A DNA stretch of 64,000 nucleotides from Hemileia vastatrix (taxonomy: Eukaryota; Basidiomycota; Pucciniomycetes; Pucciniales; Zaghouaniaceae). Below are positions 45,841-56,321 of this stretch, one piece after another. Numbering within the stretch: the first letter of the stretch is position 1; every line of letters begins with the position of its first letter. Position numbers and translations under genes: made by a program. The notes beneath the pieces are model-generated. The model was not told where the DNA came from. It searched no databases and was given only the letters and a program-made list of their open reading frames with translations. The stretch lies in contig JASXTE010000002.1 in NCBI GenBank assembly GCA_030280995.1, positions 19,985,683 to 20,049,682 of the forward strand. The letters are read 5' to 3'.

Positions 45841-46183
45841 AGGGGATCAGCTCATCAATTGGCTGGGGGATACCATTTGTAATTATTAGTTATCCCATTT
45901 TATTATTTTTTTTATTTCATTTTAATTTCTCAGTTCTCTTACTTTGGGGTAATTTTTTTTGTTTGTTTTCAAATTTTTTTTTAGTATTTTAGTAGTTTAA
46001 AATAAAAATAAAAATAAATAAATAAATAAAAATAATAAATAAATTAATAAATAAATTAAAAATAAGAATAAATTAAATAAAATTAAATTAAAATTAAAAT
46101 AAAACAAATTTTTTTATATATATTTCTGTTTATTATTATTTTTCTCTCTATTTAGTGACTTATTAGTTTATTTCTTGTTTATT

Positions 46184-47739
46184 TTAATGTCTGGAAGAAG
46201 AAGCCTCCAGCGGTTGGTCCAGATTATGGTGAAGTTTTTGGTTTTTGTTAGGATTGGAAGAAGAACTGTGTTCTTTGTGGTGTAGGCAGCTGGAAAGAGT
46301 ATATGGATTGTAATGGTCAGGTACCGGAGTGGAAGGTAATTTTTGGGAAGAAGTGGAAGAAGTGGGGATTGAGTGTTGGAAGGTGTGCTTGATTATTCTT
46401 GACATCTTCCAGTGGTCATCAAGGAGCTTTTTTCTCAGATTCTTTTCAAAGTCATTCAACAGAAAGTTGAGGGCAAAGGCCTTAAGCATGTTTAACACAT
46501 GATGCTTAGGTGTTGTTTCATGTCAGCGTAATCCAGAATTAAGGTAGTTTCTAGAGGTTGGCCAATTCCAATTGTAGTTTCAGGAAGAAAGGTTCCAACT
46601 ACACAGAAGAATGAGATCAGTAATTGTTCTTGGTTTAATAAATTGGATTTATTAATTTGGTACTTACAGATTGGAAGCTCATCAAATTTGTAAGCGGCCG
46701 GGATTTGAGCTGTTGAAGAAAGCTGAATGGATGTTGAAGGAGGATCAACCAGATAGACGTATGTATTCTCATGATAAATCTCTAAAGGGTGTTGAGAAGA
46801 TGAAGGAGAAGAAGGGAGTTCCTGTGGCCGGGTTGGAGAAGAAGGGCTTCTGCTGTTGTTGTTGTGGACATTATTATTGCTTGGCCCAGTTGGGTTGGAC
46901 ACTGGTGGTGGAGAACCAGGGTTGTTGAAGGAAGGATCAGGAGAAGGTGACCTGGAAGCTGATTGTGATTTTCTAGGTGAAGATATAGAAGAAATGGAAC
47001 CATCAGAAGAATACTTGTCAGCAAGAGGAGAGGTGTAGTTAGTTCTTCTTGAAGTAACTGGAGATTTTTGTTTGGAAGCAGTGTTGTGTGCTCTGGTGTT
47101 TTCAGAAGGTCCTCTGGCAGGTTTTCTAGAGTTGTTGTAATTTTTGGCGTTGTCTGAGGAAGAAATTTTGTGTGTAAGCATTGCTCTGGGAGCACTAGGA
47201 GGTGGTTTTGTAGATTTGTTGGTTTTTAATGGTGTATTTTGGCTGTTATCTGGCTGATTTGGGAGTTTTGAGCTTGATTTTTGCTTTCTGGCAAGACGGG
47301 CGGGCCGCCTGGACGCAGTCTAGAAGCCTGGGAGCTTATTTTGAAGCTGATTTGGCCAAATTTGCTGAGATAAAAGCAGATTCTTGAGAAGATAAAGCAG
47401 GTCTTTTAGGGAGTGTTTGGGAACAGAATGGTGTGATCTTCTGAAAGGAGCAGAAGATAAAGAAGAAGAAGCAGGCCCAAGTTCTGGTGACCTGGTAGGA
47501 GATCTGGAAATATATTTGTGTGAAGGTGAAGGCAGAGGTATTGGATAGTTGGGGTCTCTGTCACATCTTTTCTTTTTAGAGTTGCAAGAATCACATGCTC
47601 TGTCATAGAATTTGGCTTGAGGAGTAGGAAGAGTGAAGGTACAAGGCCTGCACATGTGTATTCACTGTTTACAAGCAAAGTTCTTTGGAGCAGTGAAACA
47701 GGGAAGGTCCGATGGGTCAAAGTCTGGAGAATCAGCCAT
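46184..47739 (-). pseudogene. F2-B antisense gene A: six-cysteine zinc-cluster protein
   Basis: On the opposite strand to pol, ATG 47739 opens a frame that stays in phase to 46492 with two stops (TGA 47662, TAG 47320). N-terminus MADSPDFDPSDLPC, then CKQ-stop-IHMCRPC ... ACDSCNSKKKRC. Taking the TGA as a lost Cys, the spacing is C-x2-C-x6-C-x15-C-x2-C-x6-C, a Zn2Cys6-like layout with the basic KKK in the second half. Then a long Ser/Pro/Asn-rich region (SPRKSQSASRSPSPDP) and a C-terminal GIGQPLETTLILDYADM. A candidate 69-nt intron (GTAAGT donor at 46667, TGTGTAG acceptor at 46599) leaves the phase unchanged. A second frame at 46184-46498 (LRKKLLDDHWKMSR) may be its frameshifted end. The product could be a DNA-binding regulator (inference). 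Confidence 0.65.
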
Positions 47740-48718
47740 GATCTTTGAAGAAAAATAATGAAGAGAAAGGAGAGGAATGAAAATTTTGTAAGTGATGTGT
47801 AGATAATGAAGAAAGAGTGGAAGTTCAGCAGGTTGGCTGTGGAGCACTGTGCATGGAGGTGGCTCCGCCCTTATATGCAAAATGTGGTTAGTCCATCAAG
47901 ACTTTAAACTGAACTGTCACCGGACAACCTACACACAAGGTCAAGGGTGTTCCTGGAAGTGAGATTAGGGGATAGTTTAGAAACTTCTTCAAAGCACAGA
48001 GGAAATGTTTGAGGAAGTGATTCAAAGATGACTCAAAGGAAGAGCTACTGCTTGGAGTTATATTCAATAAGAATTCTAATATAATTTAAAGGTAATATTA
48101 ATATTCTTAAGATCTCACAAAGTTTTGGAAACTCAATAATCAAATATTTAAGTTTTAGAAATGATTACTGAGAAAATAAGGAAGTGTACAATAATAATGA
48201 TTTAACCTGAAGCTTTACCACTATTAACTATATATCTGTTTTATAATTTAATTCTAAAGGAATATCGAACCACAATCCAACCCCTCCTCACATTGACCTC
48301 ATACCCATCCATCATTCCGCACATCACAGACCACCAAAAATACACTGGTTACACCTGGACCCTACTTACTAACATCCGTTAACCCTTTAAATCCTCCACT
48401 AACCATCCTGTCCATCCTCACTACCCCTGTTAATAACCCACAGATACTTAATAAAACCTTTTAGTGGACTATTACATTAACTATTGCGCTGTGTGTCGCT
48501 TATTGAGGAAAAGACTAAAACACACTATTGAGAGATTGACTAATTTAGATTTAAAGTTTAGACTAGCGCAGTTGAATAGTGAGTACACAAAGGAAAGTCG
48601 CAGTTGCTATGTAGAATTGTTTTCTGCACTTTGAGTATGGATTTAGACCTCTGTATTATTGATTTAATGAGCTGCTTTTGCCCCGAGTGTCATGTGGCGT
48701 GTGACATGAACACTGGCA

Positions 48719-49111
48719 GTCCATCAAGACTTTAAACTGAGAAATGGTACAGTCCCCCAAGACTATAAGCTGAGGATGGTTGTTGGTTGATTCCTTCAGG
48801 ACTATAAACTCATAAAGTGGATTTGGTGTGATTCTGGCAGAGGGCATCCAAAGGGGACTCTCTGAATTTTGTTAAGGCAAGTGTGGGGGTAACTGATGAG
48901 CTGGCTGCTTTGTAGAACAGTTACCCCAGAATGTTAGTTTGTTTCTTTGGTTTTTAATGTTTTTATATCTGTTTTTGTCTTTTTTATTCAGGTTTGAAGT
49001 CCCCCAAGACTATAAACCGAGGGTTTTTGTGTCCCCCAAGACTATAAAATGAGGGCTGTTTGTCCCCCAAGACTTAAAACTGAGGATTAGTCCCCCAAGA
49101 CTTTAAAATGA
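48719..49111 (+). repeat. F2-B TAAACTG-motif array with a central hairpin
   Basis: Motif copies at 48719, 48752, 48789, then a tight run at 48999, 49031, 49062 and 49090 (spacing 32, 31, 28 bp). The consensus is CCCCCAAGACTATAAACTG followed by AGG. A further copy is at 47891. Between the two groups lies an intact module-1 hairpin (48886-48895 / 48918-48927). CTATAAA in each unit resembles a TATA box. The array separates antisense genes A and B. Confidence 0.85.
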
Positions 49112-49153
49112 GGAGTTTTTTTTTCTAAATCAAGATTTTTGGGCAAGAAGTAA

Positions 49154-49778
49154 TTACAGAAAAGAATCAAGAGATGTAACAAATTGTTCAACATTAGCTT
49201 TGAACTGGTGGATGAGGTTTCTCCTTTTCTCAAGGTCCTGTGGGTTCCTGGAAGGAGTGGATTGGAAGTAATCTAGGATAAGATGCTTCTGTTTAGAAGA
49301 ATGTTGTTGGAAGTTGTTTTTGATAGTTGGCAATGGATTAGGTGGGGGCTCTTTGAGGGCTCCTACATTGTCATAATCACTGTCTGGATTGGAATGAACT
49401 GGAAATCAGTCAGATTGAATTTCAGTATGAAGAAGTATTGGGCTTACCATTAGAAGGACCAGGGATGGAAGATCTAGTGTTTGTAGCAGGGTTGGAACTC
49501 TTTTTTGAAGGGTGTAATTTGTTGACCAGTCTGGGGATCAGGATGGATGGTCTGGATCTTTTGGTGCTGGTGGAAGGTGGATCAGGTTGTGGAGGAGAAG
49601 AAGATGTTGAAGAGGACAATGGACCAGGTCTGAAACAAGTCTTCTTCCTAGAGTGACAGGCATCACAGGAGCCTCTGTAGGGATGATCTGGAGGTGTTAT
49701 GGTACAGATGAGATTGTTGTCAATGCAGTATGTGCAAGGACCGATGTCAGTAGCAGATTTGGAGAGGAAGCTGAACAT
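49154..49778 (-). CDS. F2-B antisense gene B: six-cysteine zinc-cluster protein, two exons, apparently intact
   Basis: Exon 1 49448-49778 from ATG 49778 (CCACCATG); intron 49399-49447 (49 nt, GTAAGC donor, CTGAC branch-like site, TTTCCAG acceptor); exon 2 49154-49398 to TAA 49154. Exon lengths 331 + 245 give 191 residues with no stop. An in-frame ATG at 49808 is possible but has weaker context. Residues about 14-45 hold CTYCIDNNLIC and SCDACHSRKKTC, spacing C-x2-C-x6-C-x12-C-x2-C-x6-C, as in fungal Zn2Cys6 clusters but with the basic residues in the second half. Then a Ser/Pro-rich middle with KRSRP, and a helical C-terminus (KQKHLILDYFQS, DLEKRRNLIHQFK). It lies antisense to pol, ending 50 bp short of the 3' LTR. 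A nuclear DNA-binding role is inferred from the cluster only. Confidence 0.7.
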
Positions 49779-49828
49779 GGTGGTTGTGATGAAGGAGAAT
49801 GTAAACATTCTCTATTGGAGGGAGGATG

Positions 49829-51695
49829 TGGTCTTCCAACATTGGCGGAGCCCTTTGTTGGCCTGTTTAGCCTTGTTTTGATATGTCTTGAATGAGATTG
49901 TTTAAAAATTGGGTGATATTCTGGAATTATTCGACAAATATTGGGACTGCGGGGATGTGGATATTACCATTGGATAGCCCCGGTGTTTCTCTATATTTTA
50001 TGTCTCGATGACATTTTTCATATTCTAAGTATTTGAAGGATTATTTCTCATTTTTCATTTTAAAAGATAGCTGTTTAATTTTGTTTTTTGTGTTTTATGG
50101 GCTAACCTTAAGTCTTAGGGTTAAGTGCTTAGTACCATTGGAATGGGCTAATTTTTCTCTACATTTCATGCCACAATGTTGTTGTAGCTTAATTATGTGT
50201 TTTAAAGGTTTTATTAGTTGTAGTTTATTTTTCTAAGTATTTTGGGTGTTTTTGGTGGTTTTCAGGCTTCAGGTAGGTCCTGCCACTTCAGGCAGGCCTC
50301 CCAACATTGGGAGTACCGCCCGCTGTAGACTGTTCTAAAGTACTAAGCAGTAGACACAATGCGATATGGGTTGGTTTTCCTCTTTGATTTCTAAAAAGAA
50401 GCGCCTGCCACTCTTATTTTTAAAGACAGCGCAATAATGTGTAACACTAATATTTGATTAGAAAATTTATAAGTTGAGAGATGAGTTTTAGAGATCAGGA
50501 AAAACAAGTATTACTATCTGGATATTTCTATTCTTAACAAGTGCTAATATCCACAGCTACTCCCTCTTGAAGCGCTCTCTTTGAATATGCCTTATTATAG
50601 CAATAAAATAACTCTAATAATAGTCAATCCTACTAAATCTATATATTCTTTCTATTTTGCGCTCTTTTCACTATACTATATGAAATACACACACAGACGC
50701 ACGAATGATAAAAGACTCAGAAAATACCCCTAATTCACTTATTCTATTCCTCTTATATTCTACTTACAAAAAGACTCCCCTATCTCTATCAAATAGTCCT
50801 CCTTTTATATTTTTCCAGTACTCAAGACACAGTTTCCTAGTGGATCTCCAGCGCTGGCTCTAGAGCCACATTAGTAAAACAATAACTAATCTATTAGTAA
50901 ACTATGTACACTGCTTGTAGCAACTACAGCTCCTAAAACATACCCTATCATTACTAACACTAGTATTAACTTGTTTCACTCATACTCCACATATGCGCTT
51001 TTGACTATACCTTTGTTATGTTTCAGCGCTACTTTCAGGTTTGACCCATTCTAAAGCTGATCCTAGTCGCCTTGACTCTTGGGTAGTTTTGTGATTGAGT
51101 CCCCACTCTCCTTTCTTTAATACTAATTTCATAGTTCTGATGATTCACTTAACTAGTTAGCCTCCTTTATTACCTGTTTCAGTAAGTTTACCCAACTAGC
51201 CACGGCGCAGTATACTATGCACTTGAGCTGTCCTTAAGCCATAACTCCTTCCTTAATGTGTAACACATAGTTATTGGAAAGTCCATATTCATATTGTTTA
51301 GCGCTTTACAGTCCTAAATCAATAACACACAATTCCCCATTGTGCAGCACATTTCGCTGCAAAATCCGAGCGCACTGACCCTTTATCCTTTTCCGCGCTT
51401 CCATTTCCTTTGTTCTTTGAAAAACACAAATAAATATTATATTTTAGCACTACCTACTGCGCTAAATTCCTTTGTCCTTCCTGGACTACACGTGATGATT
51501 GGTCTAAAATTATGCTACCTGCGAGGCACATACCACACCGCCTCAGTGCTAGAAGGCTGGGAAGCGTTTCTAGAGGGGTTTTATGCAATTTGGCGCTCAG
51601 AAATACCAAATTCGTTGGTGTGCATGGGCTCTTAGATAGTGGTCTGTGTGTATACAGTGAATAAGACAGTTTGGGGCAACCTTAATTATCATACA
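49829..51695 (+). repeat. F2-B 3' LTR (about 1.87 kb)
   Basis: Starts TGGTCTTCCAACATTGGCGG after GGAGGGAGGATG and ends near ATCATACA at 51695, with GGGGCAACC...ATACA matching the end block of F2-A. Its interior is rich in GCGCT/GCGC words. The 5' LTR is absent, so the right end rests on similarity and is uncertain. No gene inside; small frames such as 51342-51635 look incidental. Confidence 0.6.
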
Positions 51696-51810
51696 ACCAT
51701 TGGGAGGTGATATCCTTGTTCCTCACTCAGTTTTCACTGTTTTTTGGCCACAATTGGCTTTTTTTGTTGCAAGGTTATTTCTTCATTAAACTCAACTTTG
51801 GCAACTGTTT

Positions 51811-51905
51811 TCTCTGGTGTAGTCTTGCAAGCTATATCAAGTATTATTTCTGTCTCTGGTGTGGATTTCTAACCTACATCAAGTATCATTTCTTTCTCTG
51901 TTGTG
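51811..51905 (+). repeat. Short tandem repeat, 42-43-bp units
   Basis: Two units starting TCTCTGGTGT at 51811 and 51853 (ATCAAGTATTATTTCTG / ATCAAGTATCATTTCTT) and a partial third from 51896. No function suggested. Confidence 0.6.
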
Positions 51906-52069
51906 GACATTGATCTACATTTCAGTTCTTTGCTTTGGTAGTCTGTCTGGAGACTACTTTCTTGGCTGATCAGGCAGTCAAGTGTATTGTAAAAGGGGCT
52001 TTAAACAACAGGAACCAATTTACTGTAAAAGGTAAATCTCACTTATATCTTTCTAAAGGGACAGGGTAT

Positions 52070-52380
52070 TTGTTGTGGTTGCACCTCACACTGGTTTCCT
52101 TAGCTCAGTGGTTAGAGCAGCTAACATGTCATAAGTGGTCAGAGGTTCGAATCCTGTTGGAGACACTTTCCTTTTCCACTTTAACAGGTTATGGGCCCAG
52201 CACATTTAGCTTAGCAAGCACACTGCGGTAGGGGGTTGCCTTAGTAGGCCCAGTGCACGGGGGGGTGTTGTGGTTGCACCTCGCACTGGTTTCCTTAGCT
52301 CAGTGGTTAGAGCAGCTAACATGTAATAAGTGGTCACAGGTTTGAATCCTGTAGGAGACACTTTCCTTTTCCACCTTAAC
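52070..52380 (+). repeat. tRNA-derived SINE-like sequence, duplicated head (195-bp spacing)
   Basis: Two tRNA-like heads, 52094-52165 and 52289-52360, each 72 nt. The second has a perfect 7-bp acceptor pairing (GTTTCCT / AGGAGAC), a D arm GCTC-AGTGGTTA-GAGC and a T arm ACAGG-TTTGAAT-CCTGT, so RNA polymerase III A and B boxes are present. The anticodon arm is degenerate: loop CATGTAA aligns with tRNA-Thr(TGT) loops but has A in place of T33, and the stem is poorly paired. Both heads are preceded by GTGGTTGCACCTC and followed by CTTTCCTTTTCCAC. I call this a tRNA-derived retroposon rather than working tRNA genes. Confidence 0.65.
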
Positions 52381-52399
52381 AGTATTTCTCTCTGGTTTT

Positions 52400-54610
52400 T
52401 CTCCAACTCCCTTGGTCAAGGCCTATAGCTAGTACTATAGGATTGTCTACACTGTCCCTTATTTCAATAAAATTCAGGGGGGAGTATTTTCAAAATTTCT
52501 TGTAAGACTTACTAAATTCTTGACTTGAAATAATTTTGGTGATACACATAAAATGAAGGGGGTTGTGATTCTAAATTTTCATAAGACTTTCAAGATTCTA
52601 AACATGAAATAATTTTGTGATACCCACCCCTTACTTCAAAAAAATTCAGGGGGGGATTGGTGAATTTTCAAATGAGACTTGAAAATCTTATTTAAAAATA
52701 TTATTTTTTAAAATAAAGTGCAAGAATTCAACTAATGATGGATAGAGTAATGAAATACATGAAATAATTGTAAAATTTTATGTACCAATAATTATTAATA
52801 GTTGAAGTATGAAAGAAATAAAACAAAATAGTTATTAAAAGATTCCATTAGATATTCAATTTCCTCATAAGATTTATTGGCTTTAACACATTCCATTAAT
52901 AAATATTTCTTCTTTAAATTTTAATTGAGATCATGCTTAAATTTCACCAGTTCCATTAAGTTTTGATGCTTGAGTGTTTTCTCCTCTTTCTTTAATTTTT
53001 CATCATTAAGAGTTAGCTCAAATTTATTCTCCTCCAATTCTTGTGCCCTATCATCCTTCTGTAAGGAGAGCTCATACTTACTCTCCTCCAAGTCTTGTGC
53101 CCTATCATCCTTCTGTAAAAAGAGCTAATGCTTCCTCTTGTCCAAGTCTTGTGTCCTATCATCCTTCTGTAAAGAGAGCTGGTACTTCCTCTCTTCCAAT
53201 ACATGTACTCTGTCATCTTTCCTAAAGAGAGCTCTAATTTTTGCTTTTAAAACTTCAGAGTCTCTATAGAAACTTTCCCTTGCTCTAGAGTGATAATAAA
53301 TATTAAAAAATATAATAAGAAAAGCAGAGTAAAGTATTAGGAGGTATGGTATCACTTAACAGCATCATGTTTCTCCAAAAATTCTTCAATAGAAGAAAAA
53401 GGGGTTTGAGATGAAGTACCACTTTTTCTTCTTCTTTGAGAGTGGGAATTTATACTACTTGAAGCCCTTTGCTTTTTTTTCAAGGTCAAATTTTCTTCCT
53501 CATCATTGTTACTGGCTTCTTGTGGCTCCTACATTTGTTCTTCAGCCTTTTTAGAAATAATAAAATGTAAATAAAAATAAGAATTGGTAAGATAAAAGAA
53601 AAAAACATATTTGAGTTAGATTGAGTTGGTTTAAATTGCCATAAGTATCTATAGCAAAGATATCTAGATTTTTTGAATTTAGTACAGGGGAGGTTTAAGT
53701 GGATGAAGAGGATGGGAAAAGATTTGTTTTGACATCATGTTTGGAAATTGAATCTTCACCATCCAACATGTTTTCATGATTAATATCAGCTTGCTCTCCA
53801 AAAATAGCATCTATCTCTTTTAAGTATGGAGATAAAGATTCAAGTTTATCATCTATGGATTTTATGTCCTTACTGATATTGATTACAGTAATACCAAAAC
53901 CAGTAAAAATGAAAGAGTTTTTGCTTTCTTATATTTGGCTCAGTAATTCTTGATAAGTTCAGACATCTGTTTAGTTAAAAGATCTATTCTTCCATTGGTC
54001 TTATTCCATAATTCATTGGCTATCAGTTGATAAAAATTAAATTTTGATGTGGGGGGCTATCCTACTTTAGTTGCATTTTCAGTACCAAAACAAGAATCAT
54101 AGTTAGATTTAGTTTTCAGCCGGTTTATAAGAATGAGATGATCATCTTTTTTTAATTGAACATTCTTTGATTTCTTGGATGAGTGGGGGAAAGAGGGAGT
54201 TGTGCAATTTAAAGAACAACTGGGGGAAGGCTGCCTTTGAGAATATCTATGATGACTGGGCATGTTAAGATGATTGAAGATGAAAAGGAGCAAAAAAAAG
54301 CAGATGAGATAGTTAGGTGCTCTGAATGGAGAGAATAGACAGGATGAGATTAGAATGAGATTGTGAAGAAAGGTAGAAGGCATATCCAGAGGTTAGTAAA
54401 AGATGTGGTTATGAAAGAAAGTTGTCCAACATATGGTTATGAAAAATTGAGCAGAAAAATGTTGGACAAGAGTTCAACTTTGACATGTAAAATGTCTAAT
54501 AACCAAATTATTAGCAGAAATAATTGCAGAAGATAATTGGGGTATAAGGATTTTTATTGACAATTAATTTAATTGCTGATTGGTCAACTTTGATGCCCCC
54601 TAATAAGTAA
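52400..54610 (-). pseudogene. Degraded multi-exon gene, copy B, with 18-residue coiled-coil repeats
   Basis: Diverged copy of the 11.1-13.5 kb segment. From 54383 downward: PSHHRYSQRQPSPS, KKDDHLILINRLKTKSNYDSCFGTEN, KVG, LIANELWNKTNGRIDLLTKQMSELIK, WAKYKKAKTLS, then broken pieces, SSIEEFLEKHDAVK (about 53370) and a charged coil. At 53043-53225 four 54-bp repeats encode KYELSLQKDDRAQDLEE-type 18-residue units; the downstream frame adds ENKFELTLNDEKLKKEEKTLKHQ. Flanks match copy A (54420-54610 against 13310-13500), so whole segments were duplicated. N-terminal basic helices could be Myb/SANT-like (inference). Several stops and shifts indicate a relic or unresolved introns. Confidence 0.5.
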
Positions 54611-54614
54611 AAAT

Positions 54615-56000
54615 GATGGGTGACCACAGTGATCCACCACTAATCCAAAAACCCCAAAGATCAAGTAGCTAGTCCAAGCCAGTTTAAAGTAATAGAAGAC
54701 TGAGAACCTGAACAACAAAAACAGAACTAGAAGTCAGCTAAGACAAAACCAAAGGATTGAAACACAAATTCTGGGGTAACTGTTCTACAGAGCAGCCAGC
54801 TCATCAGCTATCTCCCCAATTTCAAAAATAAAATCTAGAAGCCCCACCTGGGTACCTTCTAAAAAAACACACCAAATAACACAAAAAAACCACATAATGA
54901 AAGGACTTTCATTTGAAGACCAAAGTAAATTCCTTTTAAAGTTATAGAGGACTGAAAACCTTTGAAAAAAGACAAATACTATAGTTCAATCAAATAAATA
55001 GAAGGGGTTGGAAACAGAAAATATGGGGTAACTGTTCTAAAGAGAAGCCAGCTCATAAGTTACCCCTAAACTAGCCAAGATCAAACCTAGAAGCCTCACC
55101 CATGGGTACCTTCTAAAAAACTTTTTTAATAAAAATTTTTCTGTTCAAAAACTAAAACCTAAATTAAATCTAAAGAATGAACCATAGTTTATTATCCTTG
55201 TGGAGTAAGTCTTCAACAATTTTAGTTCCTCTAGGATAAAAACTCTTTACTTGGTCTTCAGCCACTCTTTTCTTTCAGACTCCACCATTCAACTCTTCTA
55301 AAAAATATGAACCTCTAGAAACCTGAGATCTGAATCTGTAAGGTCTATTTCACCTGTCAAAAAACATTTTTCCCCACTGACTCTCAAAACTTTTATTATA
55401 TACCCACTACACAATATAGGGGGTGGACTTGCTAGAAAATCCTCAACCTAAACTCAGATGAAACTCAGGTGGAACTCAGACTGAACTCATACTGAACCCA
55501 TACTGAACTCTACTTGAATGCCCACCTAAAACTGTTCTTCTGAGTGTTGTTCATCCCTGATTCTATGGTTCCTTTGTCAATTGCTCAATGTGTGTTAAAG
55601 CTGGGGTGAGTTTGGGTCCAAGGTTGCGGACTTGCTAGCAAGTCTGCCCCCCATATTGTGTGGTGACCAACACCAATTAACCAAGCTTCAAAGTATTGAT
55701 GAGTCTACAAGCCATATTATTGCTGCAGTATATGATTTAATGATTTCTAATTTTTCATAATTCTAGATTATGACTTTTCTTTAAATTCCTCTTTACATTC
55801 CAACTGTTGCATCCTGGCACAGAGAAAATCTTCTTTTAAGTGTGATTCATGACAGTCAACTCCAAAATAAGAGGCTGCTTCGAAGAACACTGGTAAAACT
55901 CCTTTCTGTCCAAAATTAGCTCATATTGAGAATTGCAAATTGTCCTCTACAAAGTGACTCTATCAGCACAAAACACCAGGGGCAAACTGCACTTGGTGGA
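54615..56000 (-). mobile_element. F2-D: F2 fragment (integrase end plus hairpin cassette), interrupted by a MITE
   Basis: On the - strand, 55666-56000 matches the F2-B integrase stretch from ADRVTVKRTTGYSP to the C-terminal RYWDKK region. The MITE at 55405-55665 splits it, then 55140-55404 continues with VLVYNRSLES-, VRSQVF- and VKRFY-equivalent DNA. Module-1 hairpins follow twice (55025-55066 and 54773-54817, spacing about 253 bp), each next to an AGAAGGTACCCA-type block, then module 2 near 54630. No LTR is attached. Confidence 0.8.
55405..55665. mobile_element. CACTA-like MITE, copy 2 (261 bp), nested in F2-D
   Basis: Starts CACTACACAATATAGGGGG and ends CCCCATATTGTGTGGTG; inverted ends share ACACAATAT, GGGGG and GACTTGCTAG. 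ACC lies on both sides (55402-55404, 55666-55668). The uninterrupted homologous site in F2-B has a single copy (GGT at 44644-44646 in TTTGGTGTATAATAG), which confirms the boundaries and a 3-bp duplication. CACTA start, 3-bp duplication and TIRs fit the CACTA/EnSpm group; there is no coding sequence. Confidence 0.85.
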
Positions 56001-56059
56001 ATCCCAGGACCCTTAACTGTGACCCTTTTTAAAGCCCTAAGATCATGAGCTACCCTAAA

Positions 56060-56098
56060 CACCACACAATATGAGGGGCGTACTTGCTAGAAATTTTG
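56060..56098 (+). repeat. Single MITE terminal repeat
   Basis: CACCACACAATATGAGGGGC and TACTTGCTAGAAA match one MITE end. No convincing partner end was found before the LTR at 56322, so this is a fragment or a much-diverged copy. Confidence 0.5.
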
Positions 56099-56321
56099 AA
56101 ACCTAGAACTATAATCTATATCTAATTGAGCACAAACTGAGGCAGTGATGAAACAATCATGAAGAAATAGTGAGTTTACTTTTAAAACACCTTGAAGCTA
56201 ATTTGAACCTTCATTGAACCATGTTTGATTAATAGTTCAAAAAGAATTTAAAATTTAATCAGAGGATTTGTTGAAGGAATAAAAAAAATAAATGAGCCCA
56301 TCTATCAATCTAGCCTTGTGG

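Larger units (their letters stand above)
42765..51695 (+). mobile_element. F2-B: 5'-truncated Ty3/Gypsy element with full antisense accessory region
   Basis: Begins abruptly inside RNase H at 42765, next to the F1c LTR, and continues through integrase, hairpin cassette, antisense gene A, motif array, antisense gene B and a 3' LTR. The purine tract GGAGGGAGGATG sits right before the LTR. LTR sequence differs from F2-A, but the internal order is the same. This copy preserves the accessory genes best. Confidence 0.8.

Noticed and set aside
46000..46110. A/T-only tract of AAATAAAT-type words that could be taken for an AT-rich origin or scaffold element.
   Set aside because: Simple-sequence composition with no further signal; the whole window is AT-rich.
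47662..47664. TGA at cysteine positions (gene A of F2-B, gene B of F2-C at about 57630, F1a at 5003 where F1b has Cys), hinting at TGA read as Cys or selenocysteine.
   Set aside because: Other TGAs replace Ser, Trp or Gly, TAA and TAG stops are equally common, and all affected genes are relics. TGC/TGT to TGA is a single change in decaying DNA.
52094..52165. Functional tRNA gene pair.
   Set aside because: Anticodon loop lacks T33, anticodon stem is badly paired, and the first copy also has mismatches in the acceptor and T stems; SINE-like flanks explain it better.
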